From assembly GCA_963825425.1 (NCBI GenBank), contig CAWGTF010000011.1, forward strand, positions 310,001-374,000: DNA of 64,000 nucleotides. The letters run 5' to 3'. Each line of letters begins with the position of its first letter. The stretch's first letter is position 1. The notes under the pieces are model-generated. The model had not been told where the DNA came from and did no database searches. It worked only from the letters and a program-made list of their open reading frames with translations. Positions 48,375 through 58,730 of this stretch are shown piece by piece. The translations under genes were made by a program, and so were the position numbers. The DNA comes from PALSA-607 sp963825425. Lineage in GTDB: Bacteria > Actinomycetota > Actinomycetes > Acidothermales > Acidothermaceae.

Positions 48375-49912
48375 ATGAGTTTCCCCTGGCTGACGGTGAT
48401 CGGCATCATCCCGCTCGCCGGCGCGGGCGTCGTCGCGGCGCTACCGGCCACAAACGTGGCGTTGCTGAAGAAGGTCGCGCTCGGCGTCTCGCTGGTGACG
48501 CTGGCAATGACAATCGCGATGGCTACCCAGTTCGCGCCGCACGGCGACCGCTTCCAGTTCAACCAGAGCACTAGCTGGATCCCGGCTTTCGGCATCCATT
48601 ACGCGGTGGGCATCGACGGCATCGCCTAGTGCTCATCTTGATGACTGCTGTCCTGTGGCCGGTCGTGATCCTCGCGTCGTGGCACGAATGCGAGAGCACG
48701 AAACGGAGTGTGAAGACGTACCTTGGGTTGCTCGTGTCGATGGAGACGTTGCTGATCGGGGTGTTCGCCGCGACCGACGTCTTCTTGTTCTACGTGTTCT
48801 TCGAAGCGATGCTCATCCCGATGTACTTCATCATCGGCGCCGCCGGCACGCCGCGATCGTCCTACGCAGCGCTGAAGTTCTTGCTCTACAGCCTGTTCGG
48901 CGGCCTCATGATGTTGGCCGCAGTAATCGGGCTCTATGTTCTCGGTGGTCACACATTCCTGTACTCGTCGCTGCAGCACCTGCACTTGGGTGTCAACGAC
49001 GAGCGGTGGCTGTTCCTCGGCTTCTTCGTCGCGTTCGCCGTGAAGGCACCGCTATGGCCCTTCCACACCTGGCTTCCTGACGCAGCGGCTGAGTCGCCCG
49101 TCGGCGGCACGGTGTTGCTCGTCGGCGTGCTCGACAAGGTCGGCACCTTCGGCTTCCTGCGCTACTGCCTCGACCTCTTCCCGAACGCCTCGCACTGGTT
49201 CACCCCGACAGTGCTCACGCTTGCGGTGATCGGGGTTCTGTACGGCGCCTTACAAGCGATCGGCCAGAAGGACATCCTGCGGCTCATGGCCTACGTGTCG
49301 GTGTCGCACTTCGGCTTGATCACGCTTGGCATCTTCGCGTTCACCAGTGAAGGGCAGACCGGCGCGACCCTGTACATGGTCAACCACGGGTTCTCCACCG
49401 GTGCGCTGCTGTTGGTCGTCGGCTTCATGATTTCGCGCCGCCAGTCGCGTGGTATCAACGACTTCGGTGGGATGCAGAAGGTCACGCCGGTCCTTGCGGG
49501 CACCTTCCTGGTCGCCTGCCTTTCGGGTCTCGCGCTGCCCGGCCTGAGCACGTTCGTCAGCGAGTTCCTCGTCCTGATCGGCACCTTCACCCGTTACAAG
49601 GTCGCCGCCACCTTCGGCACGGTGGGCATCGTGCTGGCTGCGCTGTACATGTTGATCCTGTACCAGCGCACGATGACAGGCCCAGTCTCGCCGGACGTCG
49701 AGGGCAGCCGTGATTTGTCGCTTCGGGAGAAGTGGGTCATCGCTCCGGTGGTTGCGGTCATCGTGGTGCTCGGGTTCTACCCGCGGCCGATTCTCGACGT
49801 GATCAGCCCGGCGGTTAGCGCGACCTTGCATCAGACCGGTAATACCGACCCGATCCCGAGGGTGCCCGTCGCCACCGCTTCGTCCGCATCGACTTCAGGA
49901 GGCGGAGGGTGA
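48375..49912 (+). CDS. nuoM: NADH-quinone oxidoreductase subunit M (one frameshift)
   Basis: Antiporter-like proton pump, about 512 aa. The first 84 residues end at an apparent TAG (48627-48629) in GIDGIA-stop. Adding one C to the CC before it gives GIDGIALVLILMTAVLWPVV, restoring the family sequence. Later motifs: LFYVFFEAMLIPMYFIIGAAG (TM5 Glu) and FAVKAPLWPFHTWLPDAAAESPVGGTVLLVGVLDKVGTFGFLRY (TM7 Lys). The stop overlaps nuoN. Confidence 0.95.
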
Positions 49913-51523
49913 GCGCGGCCATGGTGCAGTTCGCGGCCGGGCTCCTTCCCGGAGCCTCGACCCCGGATCCGCTCGCTATCCACTCACCGAGCATCGAGTA
50001 CCGGGCGATTGCGCCGATGCTGATCGTCTTCGGGGCGGCCACTGTCGGCGTCGTCTTCGAGGCCTTCCTGCCGCGCCGGCAACGGGCCTTCGCCCAGACC
50101 ACGCTGGCCCTTGTCGGCCTCGTGGCGGCCTTCGTGTTCGTCGTCATGAATGCCGGCATTGCCCACCTGCGGCGGATCGTCGTCGAGGGTGCCGTTGCGA
50201 TGGACGGCCCCGCGCTCTTCATCCAGGGCACCATTCTTGCGGTCTCGATCGGTGGCCTGCTGCTCATCGCCGACCGCTCGTTCGACGATGACGGCGATTT
50301 CGTTGCGCAAGCAGCCGACGTCCCTGGTTCAGCCGACGAGCGAGCCAGCGTGCGCGCCGGATTTACGCACACCGAGGTGTTCCCGCTCGCGATGTTCGCG
50401 GTCGCCGGCATGTTGCTGTTCTCGTCGGCCGACGATCTCATCACGATGTTCGTCGCGCTCGAGGTGCTGTCGTTGCCGCTCTATCTGCTCGTCGGTATGG
50501 CCCGTCGGCGCCGGCTGCTGTCGCAGGAGGCGGCCGTCAAGTACTTCTTGCTCGGCGCGTTCTCGTCAGCGTTCTTCGTCTACGGGCTGGCGATGGTCTA
50601 CGGCTTCGCCGACACCGTCCAGTTCTCTGGCATCGCCGACGCGCTCACCTCTTCGAGCAGGGGCGACTCGCTGATCCTGCTGGGTGTCGCGCTGGTCGGA
50701 ATTGCCTTGCTCTTCAAGCTTTCCGGCGCTCCATTCCACTGGTGGACCCCCGACGTCTATCAAGGCGCGCCGACGTCGATTACCGCGTTCATGGCGGCCG
50801 GCACGAAGATCGCCGCGTTCGGCGCACTGCATGCGGGTCTTCTTCGTTGCATTCGGTGGCCTGAGCTGGGACTGGCGTCCAGTCATGTGGGTGATCGCGA
50901 TCGTCACAATGGCGGTCGGAGCGATCGTCGGTGTCACGCAAACCGACGTGAAGCGGTTGCTCGCCTACTCCTCTATCGCCCACGCCGGTTTCATCCTGAC
51001 CGCGGTGGCGGCACTTGCGCCCGGGAGCGCGCGCGACAGCGAGTCAGGTGTGATGTTCTACCTGGTGGCGTACGGCTTCATGACAATCGGCTCGTTTGCC
51101 ATCGTGATGCTGGTGCGCGACGGGGACGGTGAGGCGAACCACCTGTCGCGGTGGGTCGGTCTCGGCCGCCGGTCACCGCTGGTCGCTGGCATCTTCGCGT
51201 TCTTCTTGTTGGCCCTGGCCGGGCTGCCGGGCACGAGTGGCTTGTGGGCGAAGGTGGCCGTGTTCAAGGCCGCAGGTGAAGGTGGTGCGTGGCCGCTCGT
51301 GGTGGTCGGGGTCGCCGCAAGCGCCGTCACCGCCTACTACTACGTCCGCATCATCGTGCTGATGTTCTTCCAGGAGCCGCTCCCCGACGGCCCGACCGTC
51401 GTCCTCCCGCAGTTCTTCACCTCGACTGCCATCGGGCTCGGCCTTGCGGTTACGGTGGTGCTTGGCGTGGTTCCGCAGCCGCTGCTCAACCTCGCCGGCA
51501 AGGCTGGGCTGTTTCTTAAGTAG
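49909..51523 (+). CDS. nuoN: NADH-quinone oxidoreductase subunit N (one frameshift)
   Basis: Third antiporter-like subunit, about 538 aa. FSSADDLITMFVALEVLSLPLYLLVGMARR (TM5 Glu), FKLSGAPFHWWTPDVYQGAPTSITAFMAAGTKIAAFGAL (TM7 Lys), then a net +1 shift near 50830 to MRVFFVAFGGLSWDWRPVMWVIA, QTDVKRLLAYSSIAHAGFIL and LAGLPGTSGLWAKVAVFKAA. An insert of about 40 charged residues after TM3 (DRSFDDDGDFVAQAADVPGS) is usual in actinobacteria. Confidence 0.95.
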
Positions 51524-51542
51524 CAGGTAGGAGGTCTTCGGC

Positions 51543-52542
51543 GTGAGCAGCGAAGGCCCGCTCGGTCTCGTCGTCCCCGATCCCGCGCTGGAGGCGGAGA
51601 TCCGGGTCGGCATCGATGCGGTCGAAGCGTTGTTGCGCGACGCCGTCAAGAGCGACTACCCGTTCGTCACCGAGACGTCGAGACACCTCGTCGTCGCGGG
51701 CGGTAAACGCTTCAGGCCGTTGCTCGTCTTGCTCGCGGCGCAGTTCGGCGATCCTGCGGCGCCGGGTGTCCTGCCTGCGGCCGTCGTCGTTGAGCTGACC
51801 CACCTCGCGACGCTGTACCACGACGACGTGATGGACGAAGCGCTCGTCCGGCGGGGCACGATCAGCGCGAACGCGAGATGGTCGAACACGATCGCGATCC
51901 TCACCGGCGACTTCCTGTTTTCGCGGGCCTCCGACCTCCTTGCCGATCTCGGTCCCGAAGCCGTCCGGATCCAGGCCCGCACGTTCGAGCGACTGGTACA
52001 GGGCCAGATCCGCGAGACGACGGGCCCCAATGACGGCGCCGACCCGCTCGAGTACTACCTCCAGGTGGTTGCTGACAAGACCGGCTCGCTGATCGCGACG
52101 TCGGCACGTTTTGGCGCGATGTTCTCCGGAGCTCCCGAGTCGGTCGTCGAGGTGATGATCCGCTACGGCGAGCGGATCGGGGTCGCGTTCCAGCTGTCCG
52201 ACGACCTGCTCGACGTAACGAGTGACGCAACCGGGTTCGGCAAGACGCCCGGCACCGACCTGCGCGAGGGTGTCGTCACGTTGCCGGTGTTGCATGCGCG
52301 GCGGTCGATCGATCCGGCCGATGCGCGCCTTCTCGAGCTGCTCGATGGTGACCTGACGGACGCCGGTCGGCACCGCGAGACCTTGGGCCTGCTTCGTTCC
52401 GCACCCGGCGATCGAGGCAGCCCGCGCTGACCTCGACCGGTGGGCCAACGACGCGCGGTCGACGCTGGTGGCGCTGCCGGCCGGCCCGGCGAAGCGTGCT
52501 CTTGAGGCACTGTGCGATTTCGTGGTCGCCCGCACTCGCTAG
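51543..52542 (+). CDS. Polyprenyl diphosphate synthase (frameshifted)
   Basis: Trans-isoprenyl diphosphate synthase of the GrcC type; makes the isoprenoid chain, probably for menaquinone given the setting. VAGGKRFRPLLVLLAAQFG, first Asp motif LYHDDVMDEALVRRG, GDFLFSRASDLLA, second Asp motif FQLSDDLLDVTSD, GKTPGTDLREGVVTLPVL. A net +1 shift near 52400 leads to SHPAIEAARADLDRWANDARSTLVALPAGPAKRALEAL. About 332 aa. TAGGAGGT lies just before the GTG at 51543, 20 bases after nuoN. Confidence 0.92.
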
Positions 52543-52698
52543 GTCACTCGCGGCCGGGTGGTGGTCGCCGGCCGAATTGGGGTTCCAAATCTTCGCCGCC
52601 GCCATGGGGATGACACCGCTTACAAAACGACTATCGTTCCGGTGCACAACCCCGACCCGCCAGTGTCTTCACCGGCCATCACGGAGAGGATCGCCCGC

Positions 52699-53733
52699 GT
52701 GGTCACCGACGGAGCGGCGCTGCTCGGCATCACGATCCGTGACGTAGCCCGTGAGGCAGGCGTGTCCACCGCGACGGTGTCACGAGCGCTGCGGGGGCTG
52801 CCGAACGTCGACCCGGTGACGCGTGAGCACGTCCGGCGGGTCGCCGACCGGCTCGACTACGTGATCTCACCTGCCGCGTCGAGGCTGGCTAGCGGCAGGG
52901 CAGGCAGTATCGCGGTCATCACGCCCTTCCTTGGTCGGTGGTACTTCTCCAAGGTGCTCAGCGGGGTCGAGCGGGTCCTGCAGCGCTCCGACCTGGATCT
53001 CTTGCTGTACAGCACGGGCGACCCGAGCGAGGAGCACCGGGTACCACCGCACCGCCGGCTGCGCCGCCGAGTCGACGGCGTTCTGGTCATCGGGCTGCCT
53101 GCCGACAGTCCTGACCTGCAGGAACTGTTCGAACTGGAGATGCCGGTCACGCTCATCGGCGCGCACAGCGTGGGTGTCTCAAGCGTGTCGATCGACGACG
53201 TCGAGGGTGGCCGGATGGCCAGCCAGCACCTGATCAACCTCGGGCATGAACGGATCGGGCTGATTTCCGGCCGGCCGTTGCCGACGCCGTTCTTCCCCGA
53301 GAACGACCGGCTCGCGGGTTACCGGCAGGCGCTCGAAGCCTCGGGCCTGAGCGTCGATGCGTCGTTGCAGGTGCCCGGGTACTTCACCATCGAGGGTGGC
53401 GAGTATGCGATGACCGCCCAACTAGCGCAGCGAACGCCGCCGACGGCTGTGTTCGCCATGTCCGACGAAATGGCCTTCGGTGCCCTTCGGGCGCTGCGCA
53501 GGCACGGCATCCGCCCAGGTCACGACATCGCCATCATCGGATTCGATGGACACGAGATGTGCGACATGTTGGACCTCACGACCGTCACGCAGCCGGCGGA
53601 GGAGCTCGGCTCGGCCGCCGCGCGCTGCCTGCTCGACCTGCTCGATGACCCGGCCCGCGAGCCGGAGGTACTGCGATTGCCGACGCAGTTATGCGTGCGA
53701 GGTTCCACGACGCTGCACCGAACTGTCGTTTAG
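52699..53733 (+). CDS. LacI-family sugar-responsive repressor
   Basis: 344 aa from GTG 52699, chosen for GGAGAGG ten bases upstream and because the HTH then lies at the N-terminus: ITIRDVAREAGVSTATVSRALRGLPNVDPVTREHVRRVADRLDY. The ligand-binding core has IAVITPFLGRWYFSKVLSGVE, VDGVLVIGL, SIDDVEGGRMASQHLINLGHERIGLI, FAMSDEMAFGALRALRRHG and IIGFDGHEMCDMLDLTTVTQP. It is directly upstream of an alpha-glucoside-type importer and is probably its regulator. Confidence 0.92.
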   Translation: MVTDGAALLGITIRDVAREAGVSTATVSRALRGLPNVDPVTREHVRRVADRLDYVISPAASRLASGRAGSIAVITPFLGRWYFSKVLSGVERVLQRSDLDLLLYSTGDPSEEHRVPPHRRLRRRVDGVLVIGLPADSPDLQELFELEMPVTLIGAHSVGVSSVSIDDVEGGRMASQHLINLGHERIGLISGRPLPTPFFPENDRLAGYRQALEASGLSVDASLQVPGYFTIEGGEYAMTAQLAQRTPPTAVFAMSDEMAFGALRALRRHGIRPGHDIAIIGFDGHEMCDMLDLTTVTQPAEELGSAAARCLLDLLDDPAREPEVLRLPTQLCVRGSTTLHRTVV

Positions 53734-53757
53734 GTGGTCGCGGCCGCCAGCCCGCTC

Positions 53758-53775
53758 CGAAATGTTGTCATTTCG
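53758..53775. promoter_or_regulatory. Inverted repeat CGAAATG-TTGT-CATTTCG after lacI
   Basis: Perfect 7-bp arms with a 4-base gap, 24 bases after the LacI-gene stop and about 325 bases before the importer's first gene. It could be an operator or a weak hairpin ending lacI. It has no CG centre, unlike many LacI operators, so the operator reading is tentative. Confidence 0.35.
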
Positions 53776-54098
53776 AGATGATTAGTCGTAGATGTGTCGA
53801 TCATCGCTAGATAGGTTGGCAGTGCGTGGTCGGGCTCGATCCGTGCTCGGTTCGTGCTCGCTTCGGGCTCGGGTTCAGGTTCGGGTTCAGGTTCGGGCTC
53901 GGGCTGGGTAGTGCCTTGGCGATGGCTTCACCGCGGGCGGTTGGCGCTCGATCGTGGGAACGATGCCAAACCGTAACCGTATACATCGCCTTTTGTGCCC
54001 GTCACGCCTTGATCTCGTCGGCCAGGAGGGCCACGATGTCACCGTTTGCAGCCTCGCGGGTTTTCTCCCGCGGGGCCCCTGTCGCAAGAGGAGAAACC
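53776..54098. promoter_or_regulatory. Long leader/promoter region of the sugar importer
   Basis: About 320 bp with no supported gene. It holds a hexamer array (53865-53906), an ATCGT-GGGA-ACGAT inverted repeat near 53955, an AT-richer stretch (53970-53995), a hairpin CGCGGG-TTTTCT-CCCGCG (54055-54072) and the strong ribosome site GAGGAG just before ATG 54099. Confidence 0.45.
53865..53906. repeat. Seven-unit hexamer array (GGGTTC/AGGTTC/GGGCTC)
   Basis: Seven consecutive hexamers: GGGCTC, GGGTTC, AGGTTC, GGGTTC, AGGTTC, GGGCTC, GGGCTG. More degenerate GGGCTCG and GTGCTCG units lie just upstream (53831-53864). It is in the promoter-side region of the importer operon. Confidence 0.85.
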
Positions 54099-55578
54099 AT
54101 GAGTTTCAGCTTGCCAACCGGCAGGCGCCGTCGCCTTCTGGTCGTTGTCGCTCCGACGGTTGCCGCGGCGCTAGTGCTCGCTGCCTGTTCGAGCAGCAAG
54201 AAGGCTGCCACCGCGCCAACCAGCAGCGCCGCGTCCCCAGCTGCTACGACGTCGGCGGCACCGCCCGCCTCGGCGTCCGCAGCTCCTAGCTCCGCAGCCA
54301 CCGGCAGCGGTGCGGCGCCCGCGCCGCAGGCCAAGACCTGCGCCGACTACGCGCAGTACACGAGTGACGCCACCAAGGGCAAGACCGTGACGATGTTCGG
54401 CTCGATCCTGCCGCCGGAGTCCGACTCTCTCAACAAGTCGTGGGCGCAGTTCGAGACTTGCACCGGCATCAAGATCGCCTACGAAGGCTCGAACTCCTTC
54501 GAGTCGCAGCTCTCCGTTCGCGTTCAGGGTGGCACAGCACCTAACCTCGCGATCATCCCGCAGCCAGGCCTGTTGCAGCAGATGGTCGCTCTTGGCGCGG
54601 TCAAGGCTCCGCCGGCTGGCGTCGTCGCCAACGAAGACAAGTACTTCAACGCCGCGTGGAAGTCGTACGGCTCGGTCAACGGCACGTTCTACGCCGCCCC
54701 GCAGAGCGCGAACATGAAGTCGCTGGTGTGGTACTCGCCGTCGGCTATGTCCAAGGCGGGCTACACGATCCCGACGACGTGGGACGATCTCGCGGCCTCT
54801 GTCTGACAAGATCGCGGCAACCGGCACCAAGCCGTGGTGTGGCGGTATCGGCTCCGGTACAGCGACGGGGTGGCCGGCCACCGACTGGCTCGAGGAGACG
54901 GTGCTCAGCTCACAAGGCGGTCAGGTCTACGACGACTGGGTGAGTCACAAGGTCAAGTTCTCTGACCCGCAGATTCAAACGGCCATGACCGACGTCGCGA
55001 ACTGGATGCAGAACCCGAAGTGGGTCAACGGCGGATACGGCGACGTGAAGACAATCGCGACCACGACGTTCCAGGACGCCGGCAAGCCGATCCTGACTGG
55101 CCAGTGCTGGTTCTTGCAGCAGGCGTCGTTCTACGAGGCACAGTGGCCGAAGGGCACCACGGTCTCCCCGACCGGTCAGGTGTGGGCCTTCTACCTGCCG
55201 GGTCGTAGCGCGAGCGTTCCGACCCCGGTCGAGGGTGGCGGCGAGTTCACCACTGCGTTCGCCAACGACGCGGCGACCCAGGCGGTGCAGACGTACCTGT
55301 CGTCACCGCAGTGGGCCGACAGCCGGATCCAGGTCGCTCCTGGTTGGGTTTCCGCGAACAGCGGAGTCGACCAGAGCCTGTACTCCGACGGCATCGACAA
55401 GTTGTCCGCGCAGTACCTCACCAACCCGAAGGCAACGTTCCGCTTCGACGCATCGGACCTCATGCCGTCCGCCGTCGGATCGGGTGCTGAGTGGACGCAG
55501 ATGACTGCGTGGTTCGGCACAGGCGCATCACAGGTGTCGGTGGCAAAGGCCATCGACGCAGCGTGGCCAGCCTCGTAG
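54099..55578 (+). CDS. ABC sugar-binding lipoprotein, AglE-like (frameshifted)
   Basis: Extracellular solute-binding protein (family 1). ATG 54099 has GAGGAG upstream. The signal RRRRLLVVVAPTVAAALVLAAC ends in the lipobox LAAC (Cys about residue 28), followed by a Ser/Ala/Thr/Pro linker to about residue 75. The binding domain has VTMFGSILPPESDSLNKSWAQFE, IAYEGSNSFESQLSVRVQGG and IIPQPGLLQQM. After a net +1 shift near 54800 it continues LSDKIAATGTKPWCGGIGSG and WPATDWLEETVLSSQGG. About 492 aa. The sequence type is that of alpha-glucoside binders; the real sugar is unknown. Confidence 0.88.
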
Positions 55579-55613
55579 CACCGCTGGAGAGATTGTCCCG
55601 CTGAGACGGGGAC

Positions 55614-55652
55614 GCCGTGGCCCGGAAGGAGTAACCTCCGGGCCACGGCTTT
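55614..55652 (+). terminator. Stem-loop between binding protein and permease genes
   Basis: GCCGTGGCCCGGA (55614-55626) pairs perfectly with TCCGGGCCACGGC (55637-55649) around a 10-base loop, followed by TTT. It is a strong 13-bp stem, 36 bases after the binding-protein stop. Within a sugar-importer operon such a stem usually protects the binding-protein mRNA or attenuates the permease part. Confidence 0.85.
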
Positions 55653-55677
55653 CTCCGAGCCCCGCAGCATCAGTGCT

Positions 55678-55726
55678 ACAGCAGCACCGTTCCACAGCAG
55701 CACCGTTCCTACAGCAGCACCGTTCC
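55678..55726. repeat. Three 16-bp direct repeats ACAGCAGCACCGTTCC
   Basis: Identical copies lie at 55678-55693, 55694-55709 and 55711-55726 (one extra T before the third). They fill the gap between the stem-loop and the permease start. Confidence 0.92.
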
Positions 55727-55745
55727 ACCACTGCCCGGCGTCTAG

Positions 55746-56773
55746 ATGGGAGTGAGCGTGTCGGCATCACATGCGCTGCTGACGGCGTCGACCTTTTCCG
55801 ATTCCGTCAGCAAACTGAGCGAGGTCGTCTCGGCCGTCGTCGTATTCTTTGCAGTCCTACTGCTCGATCTTTTTCTTTGCCGGGCGCGCGACCGGGCGTT
55901 TCCAGCGTCCACTGACCATCGGGATCTTCGTCGGCCCAGCGATCGTTCTCTTGATCGTCGGCCTTGTGATTCCGTCGTTTCGCACGTTCTATCTGAGCCT
56001 GCACGGCGCATCGGCGGCCCATGCCAAATACGTCGGCTTCAGAAATTTCAGGTTCGCGTTCACCGACCCGGCTACCCAAAGCGTGCTGTTGAATACGCTC
56101 GCTTGGATAATCGTCGCGCCACTTGTCGCAACTGGGCTCGGGTTGACGATCGCGATCGTGGTCGATCGGATGAAGCGTCAGTCACTGGTGAAGTCACTGA
56201 TCTTCATGCCGATGGCGATCTCGTTCGTCGGCGCCAGCATCATCTGGAAGTACGTCTACGACTACAAGCAGTCCTCGCAACCGCAGGATGGCCTATTGAG
56301 TCAGGTCGTGATCGTGCTTGGCTGGAAACATCCGCCGAACTGGCTCCTGACTCATCCGCTCAACAACTTCTCTGCTGATGGTGATCCTTATCTGGATCGA
56401 GGTTGGCTTCGCGATGGTCGTCCTATCGGCAGCGATCAAGGCCGTCCCTGACGAGATCATCGAGGCGGCACGGGTCGACGGAGCCCACGGATTCGGACTT
56501 TTCAGCAAGATTCAGATACCGATGATCCGGGCAACGTTGGTGGTGGTGCTGACCACGATCATGATCGCAACGTTGAAGATCTTCGACATCGTGCAGACGT
56601 CAACCGGAGGCAACTTCGGTACCAACGTGCTGGCCAACGACATGTATACCAACGCGTTCGTTACGAACAACATTGGTCTTGGTGCCGCGTTGGCCCTGAT
56701 CCTGTTCGTGGGCGTGCTGCCATTGGTGGGATACAACGTGCTGCAGCTGAAGAGAGAGCGGTCCAACCGATGA
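55746..56773 (+). CDS. ABC sugar permease 1, AglF/MalF-like (two frameshifts)
   Basis: Inner-membrane permease, about 342 aa. An N-terminal span (VVSAVVVFFAVLLLLIFFFAG after a shift near 55865), then GPAIVLLIVGLVIPSFRTFYLSL, LNTLAWIIVAPLVATGLGLTIAIVVDR and SLIFMPMAISFVGASIIWKYVYDY. A second shift near 56371 leads to LLMVILIWIEVGFAMVVLSAAIKAVPDEIIEAARVDGAHGFGLFSKIQIPMI, where EAARVDGAHGFGLFSKI is the EAA loop that docks the ATPase. No ATPase gene is present; an MsiK-like shared ATPase elsewhere is likely. The stop overlaps the second permease. Confidence 0.9.
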
Positions 56774-57718
56774 GCGTCGAAGCAGTCGATACGAAGCGCG
56801 TCCCGAGCACCGGTGCTGCTGCGGCCAAAGACATCCGGACGGCGTTCAGTAGCAAGTGGGCCTCGATCTTCATCATCGCGTTCACTGTGGTCTGGACGGT
56901 GCCCACGGTTGGTCTGCTGGTGACATCGCTTCGGCCGGCCAAGTACGTGGCCAATTCGGGCTGGTGGACCGTCGTCGAGCACCCGCATTTCACGCTGTCG
57001 AACTACAACACAGTGCTGTTCGGGAAGGGCGCGACAACCGCGATTTTCCCTTACATCATCAACTCGATTGCCATTACGATTCCGGCGACACTTATCACGC
57101 TCGCCATCGCGACGATGGCGGCGTACGGGCTTGCCTGGCTCAGGTTCAAGGGCAGCGACACCGTGTTCTTCATCATCTTCGCGTTGCAGGTCGTGCCACT
57201 GCAGATGTCGTTGATCCCACTGCTGCGCTTCTACAACTTGGGCGCGCACATCGGAAAGGTGCCGATCTTCCCGGCCCTGCATCTTGGCGGAAAGTACTAC
57301 CCGGTCTGGATTTCGCACACCATGTTCGGGTTGCCACTGGCAGTTTTCCTGTTGCACAACTTCATTAGCCAGCTACCTGAAGACATGATGGAAGCAGCCC
57401 GTGTCGACGGCGCGAACCACTTCCGCATCTTCCGCACGATCGTGTTGCCGCTCTCGACTCCGGCGATCGCGGCCTTTGCGATCTTCCAGTTCTTGTGGGT
57501 GTGGAACGATCTGCTCGTCGCGCTGACCTTCGCTGGGGGCACCCCCAAGGTGCTGCCGCTTACTGGTCGATTGGAACAACTGGTCGGCCAGTACGGCGCG
57601 AACTGGCAGTTGCTCACGGCAGGAGCGTTCATCGCGCTGATCATTCCCGCTCATCGTGTTCTTCTCGCTGCAGCGTTACTTCGTCCGCGGCCTGCTTGCG
57701 GGCTCTGTCAAGGGTTAG
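56770..57718 (+). CDS. ABC sugar permease 2, AglG/MalG-like (one frameshift)
   Basis: About 315 aa. FIIAFTVVWTVPTVGLLVTSLRPAKYV, INSIAITIPATLITLAIATMAAYGLAWLRF, VVPLQMSLIPLLRFYN and the EAA loop EDMMEAARVDGANHFRIFRTIVLPLSTPAI. A net +1 shift near 57645 gives the usual end PLIVFFSLQRYFVRGLLAGSVKG (stop 57716-57718); without it the frame runs on to 57777. It completes the binding protein-permease-permease set. Confidence 0.92.
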
Positions 57719-57736
57719 TTGCGTACGTAGCACGCA

Positions 57737-57770
57737 CGCGAGGGACAAGCCCGAGGGCTTGTCCCTCGCG
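57737..57770. terminator. Bidirectional terminator hairpin
   Basis: A perfect 15-bp stem CGCGAGGGACAAGCC / GGCTTGTCCCTCGCG with a CGAG loop lies between the convergent permease (plus) and RarD (minus) genes, 18 bases and 3 bases from their stops. Confidence 0.88.
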
Positions 57771-57773
57771 CAA

Positions 57774-58679
57774 TTAGGGAGCAGCTAGGGCGGCGGTGTG
57801 TGGTGCGCGACCCCGCTGCCTCAACTCGCCGATGCCGAGGATCGCCAGCGCCATCCACACCAGTACGAAGCCAGCCAACTCGAAGGCCGATACCGCCTCG
57901 TGCCGGAGGAATATCCCGATCAAGAACTGCAGCACCGGAGTGATGTACTGCAGCATGCCCATGACGCTCAGCGGAACACGGCGCGCCGCCGCTGCGAAGA
58001 ACAGCAGCGGAATACCGGTCACGACGCCCGACGACATGAGCAGCAGGTCCATGCCAGCCGACACGTGGCCAAACGATCCGTAGCCTCGTGCGTTCACGAA
58101 GATCAGATACGCGATCGCTGGCAGTGCCATCACCGACGTCTCGACGCCAAGGCTCTCGAGCGCCGGAGTGTGTGCGACCTTCTTGACCAGGCCATAGCCC
58201 CCGAAACTCGCGGCTAGTGAGAGCCCGATCCACGGCACCTGTCCGTAGCCGACCGCGATGACCAGGACGGCCGCGACACCGACACCGACCGCCGCCCACT
58301 GCGTTCGTTGCAGGTGCTCCTTGAGAATGAGCACGCCAAGCCCGATGTTGACCAGTGGGGTAATGAAGTAGCCGAGCGACGCTTCGACGACGTGGCCGGC
58401 ATTGACTGCCCAGATGTAGACGCCCCAGTTGACGCTGATGAGCAGTCCGGCGAGCACGAGCAGACCGGCCCGTTTGAGGTCGTGGCGGAGCTCGGCAACG
58501 AACGCCCATCGCCGGCGAGCGGCGAGCAGCGCGCCAATGAATACCAGCGACCACACCATGCGGTGGGCGAGGATCTGTACCGCTGGCGTGGGATCAAGCA
58601 ATGGCCAGTACAACGGGAACAGGCCCCAGATCGTGTATGCGGCGAGTCCGTATCCAAATCCTCGTCGCGTGTCCCGCAT
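57774..58679 (-). CDS. rarD: RarD-type EamA-family transporter
   Basis: Intact 301 aa, ATG at 58677-58679. Ten hydrophobic spans in two EamA repeats. The family start GLAAYTIWGLFPLYWPLLDPTPAVQILAHRMVWSLVF is clear, with VYIWAVNAGHVVEASLGYFITPLVNIGLGVLILKE and GMLQYITPVLQFLIGIFLRHE. RarD proteins belong to the drug/metabolite transporter superfamily; the substrate is not established. Confidence 0.92.
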   Translation of the reverse strand: MRDTRRGFGYGLAAYTIWGLFPLYWPLLDPTPAVQILAHRMVWSLVFIGALLAARRRWAFVAELRHDLKRAGLLVLAGLLISVNWGVYIWAVNAGHVVEASLGYFITPLVNIGLGVLILKEHLQRTQWAAVGVGVAAVLVIAVGYGQVPWIGLSLAASFGGYGLVKKVAHTPALESLGVETSVMALPAIAYLIFVNARGYGSFGHVSAGMDLLLMSSGVVTGIPLLFFAAAARRVPLSVMGMLQYITPVLQFLIGIFLRHEAVSAFELAGFVLVWMALAILGIGELRQRGRAPHTAALAAP

Positions 58680-58730
58680 AGCGGTAACCGTAGCTGTACC
58701 CGTATCGCGGGCCTACCGAGATTCTTCCGG

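Noticed and set aside
48627..48629. In-frame TAG in nuoM as a possible recoded (pyrrolysine) codon
   Set aside because: Adding one C restores the conserved sequence and the downstream frame. Recoding would leave the frame wrong, and many neighbouring genes show the same kind of error.
53826..54098. N-terminal extension of the sugar-binding protein (FGFRFGF-rich)
   Set aside because: It translates the hexamer repeats and precedes a clear GAGGAG-ATG start with a lipoprotein signal at 54099.
54800..54806. TGA in the sugar-binding protein as selenocysteine or a truncation
   Set aside because: The continuing protein is in another frame (LSDKIAATGTKP), so this is a one-base shift, not a recoded stop.
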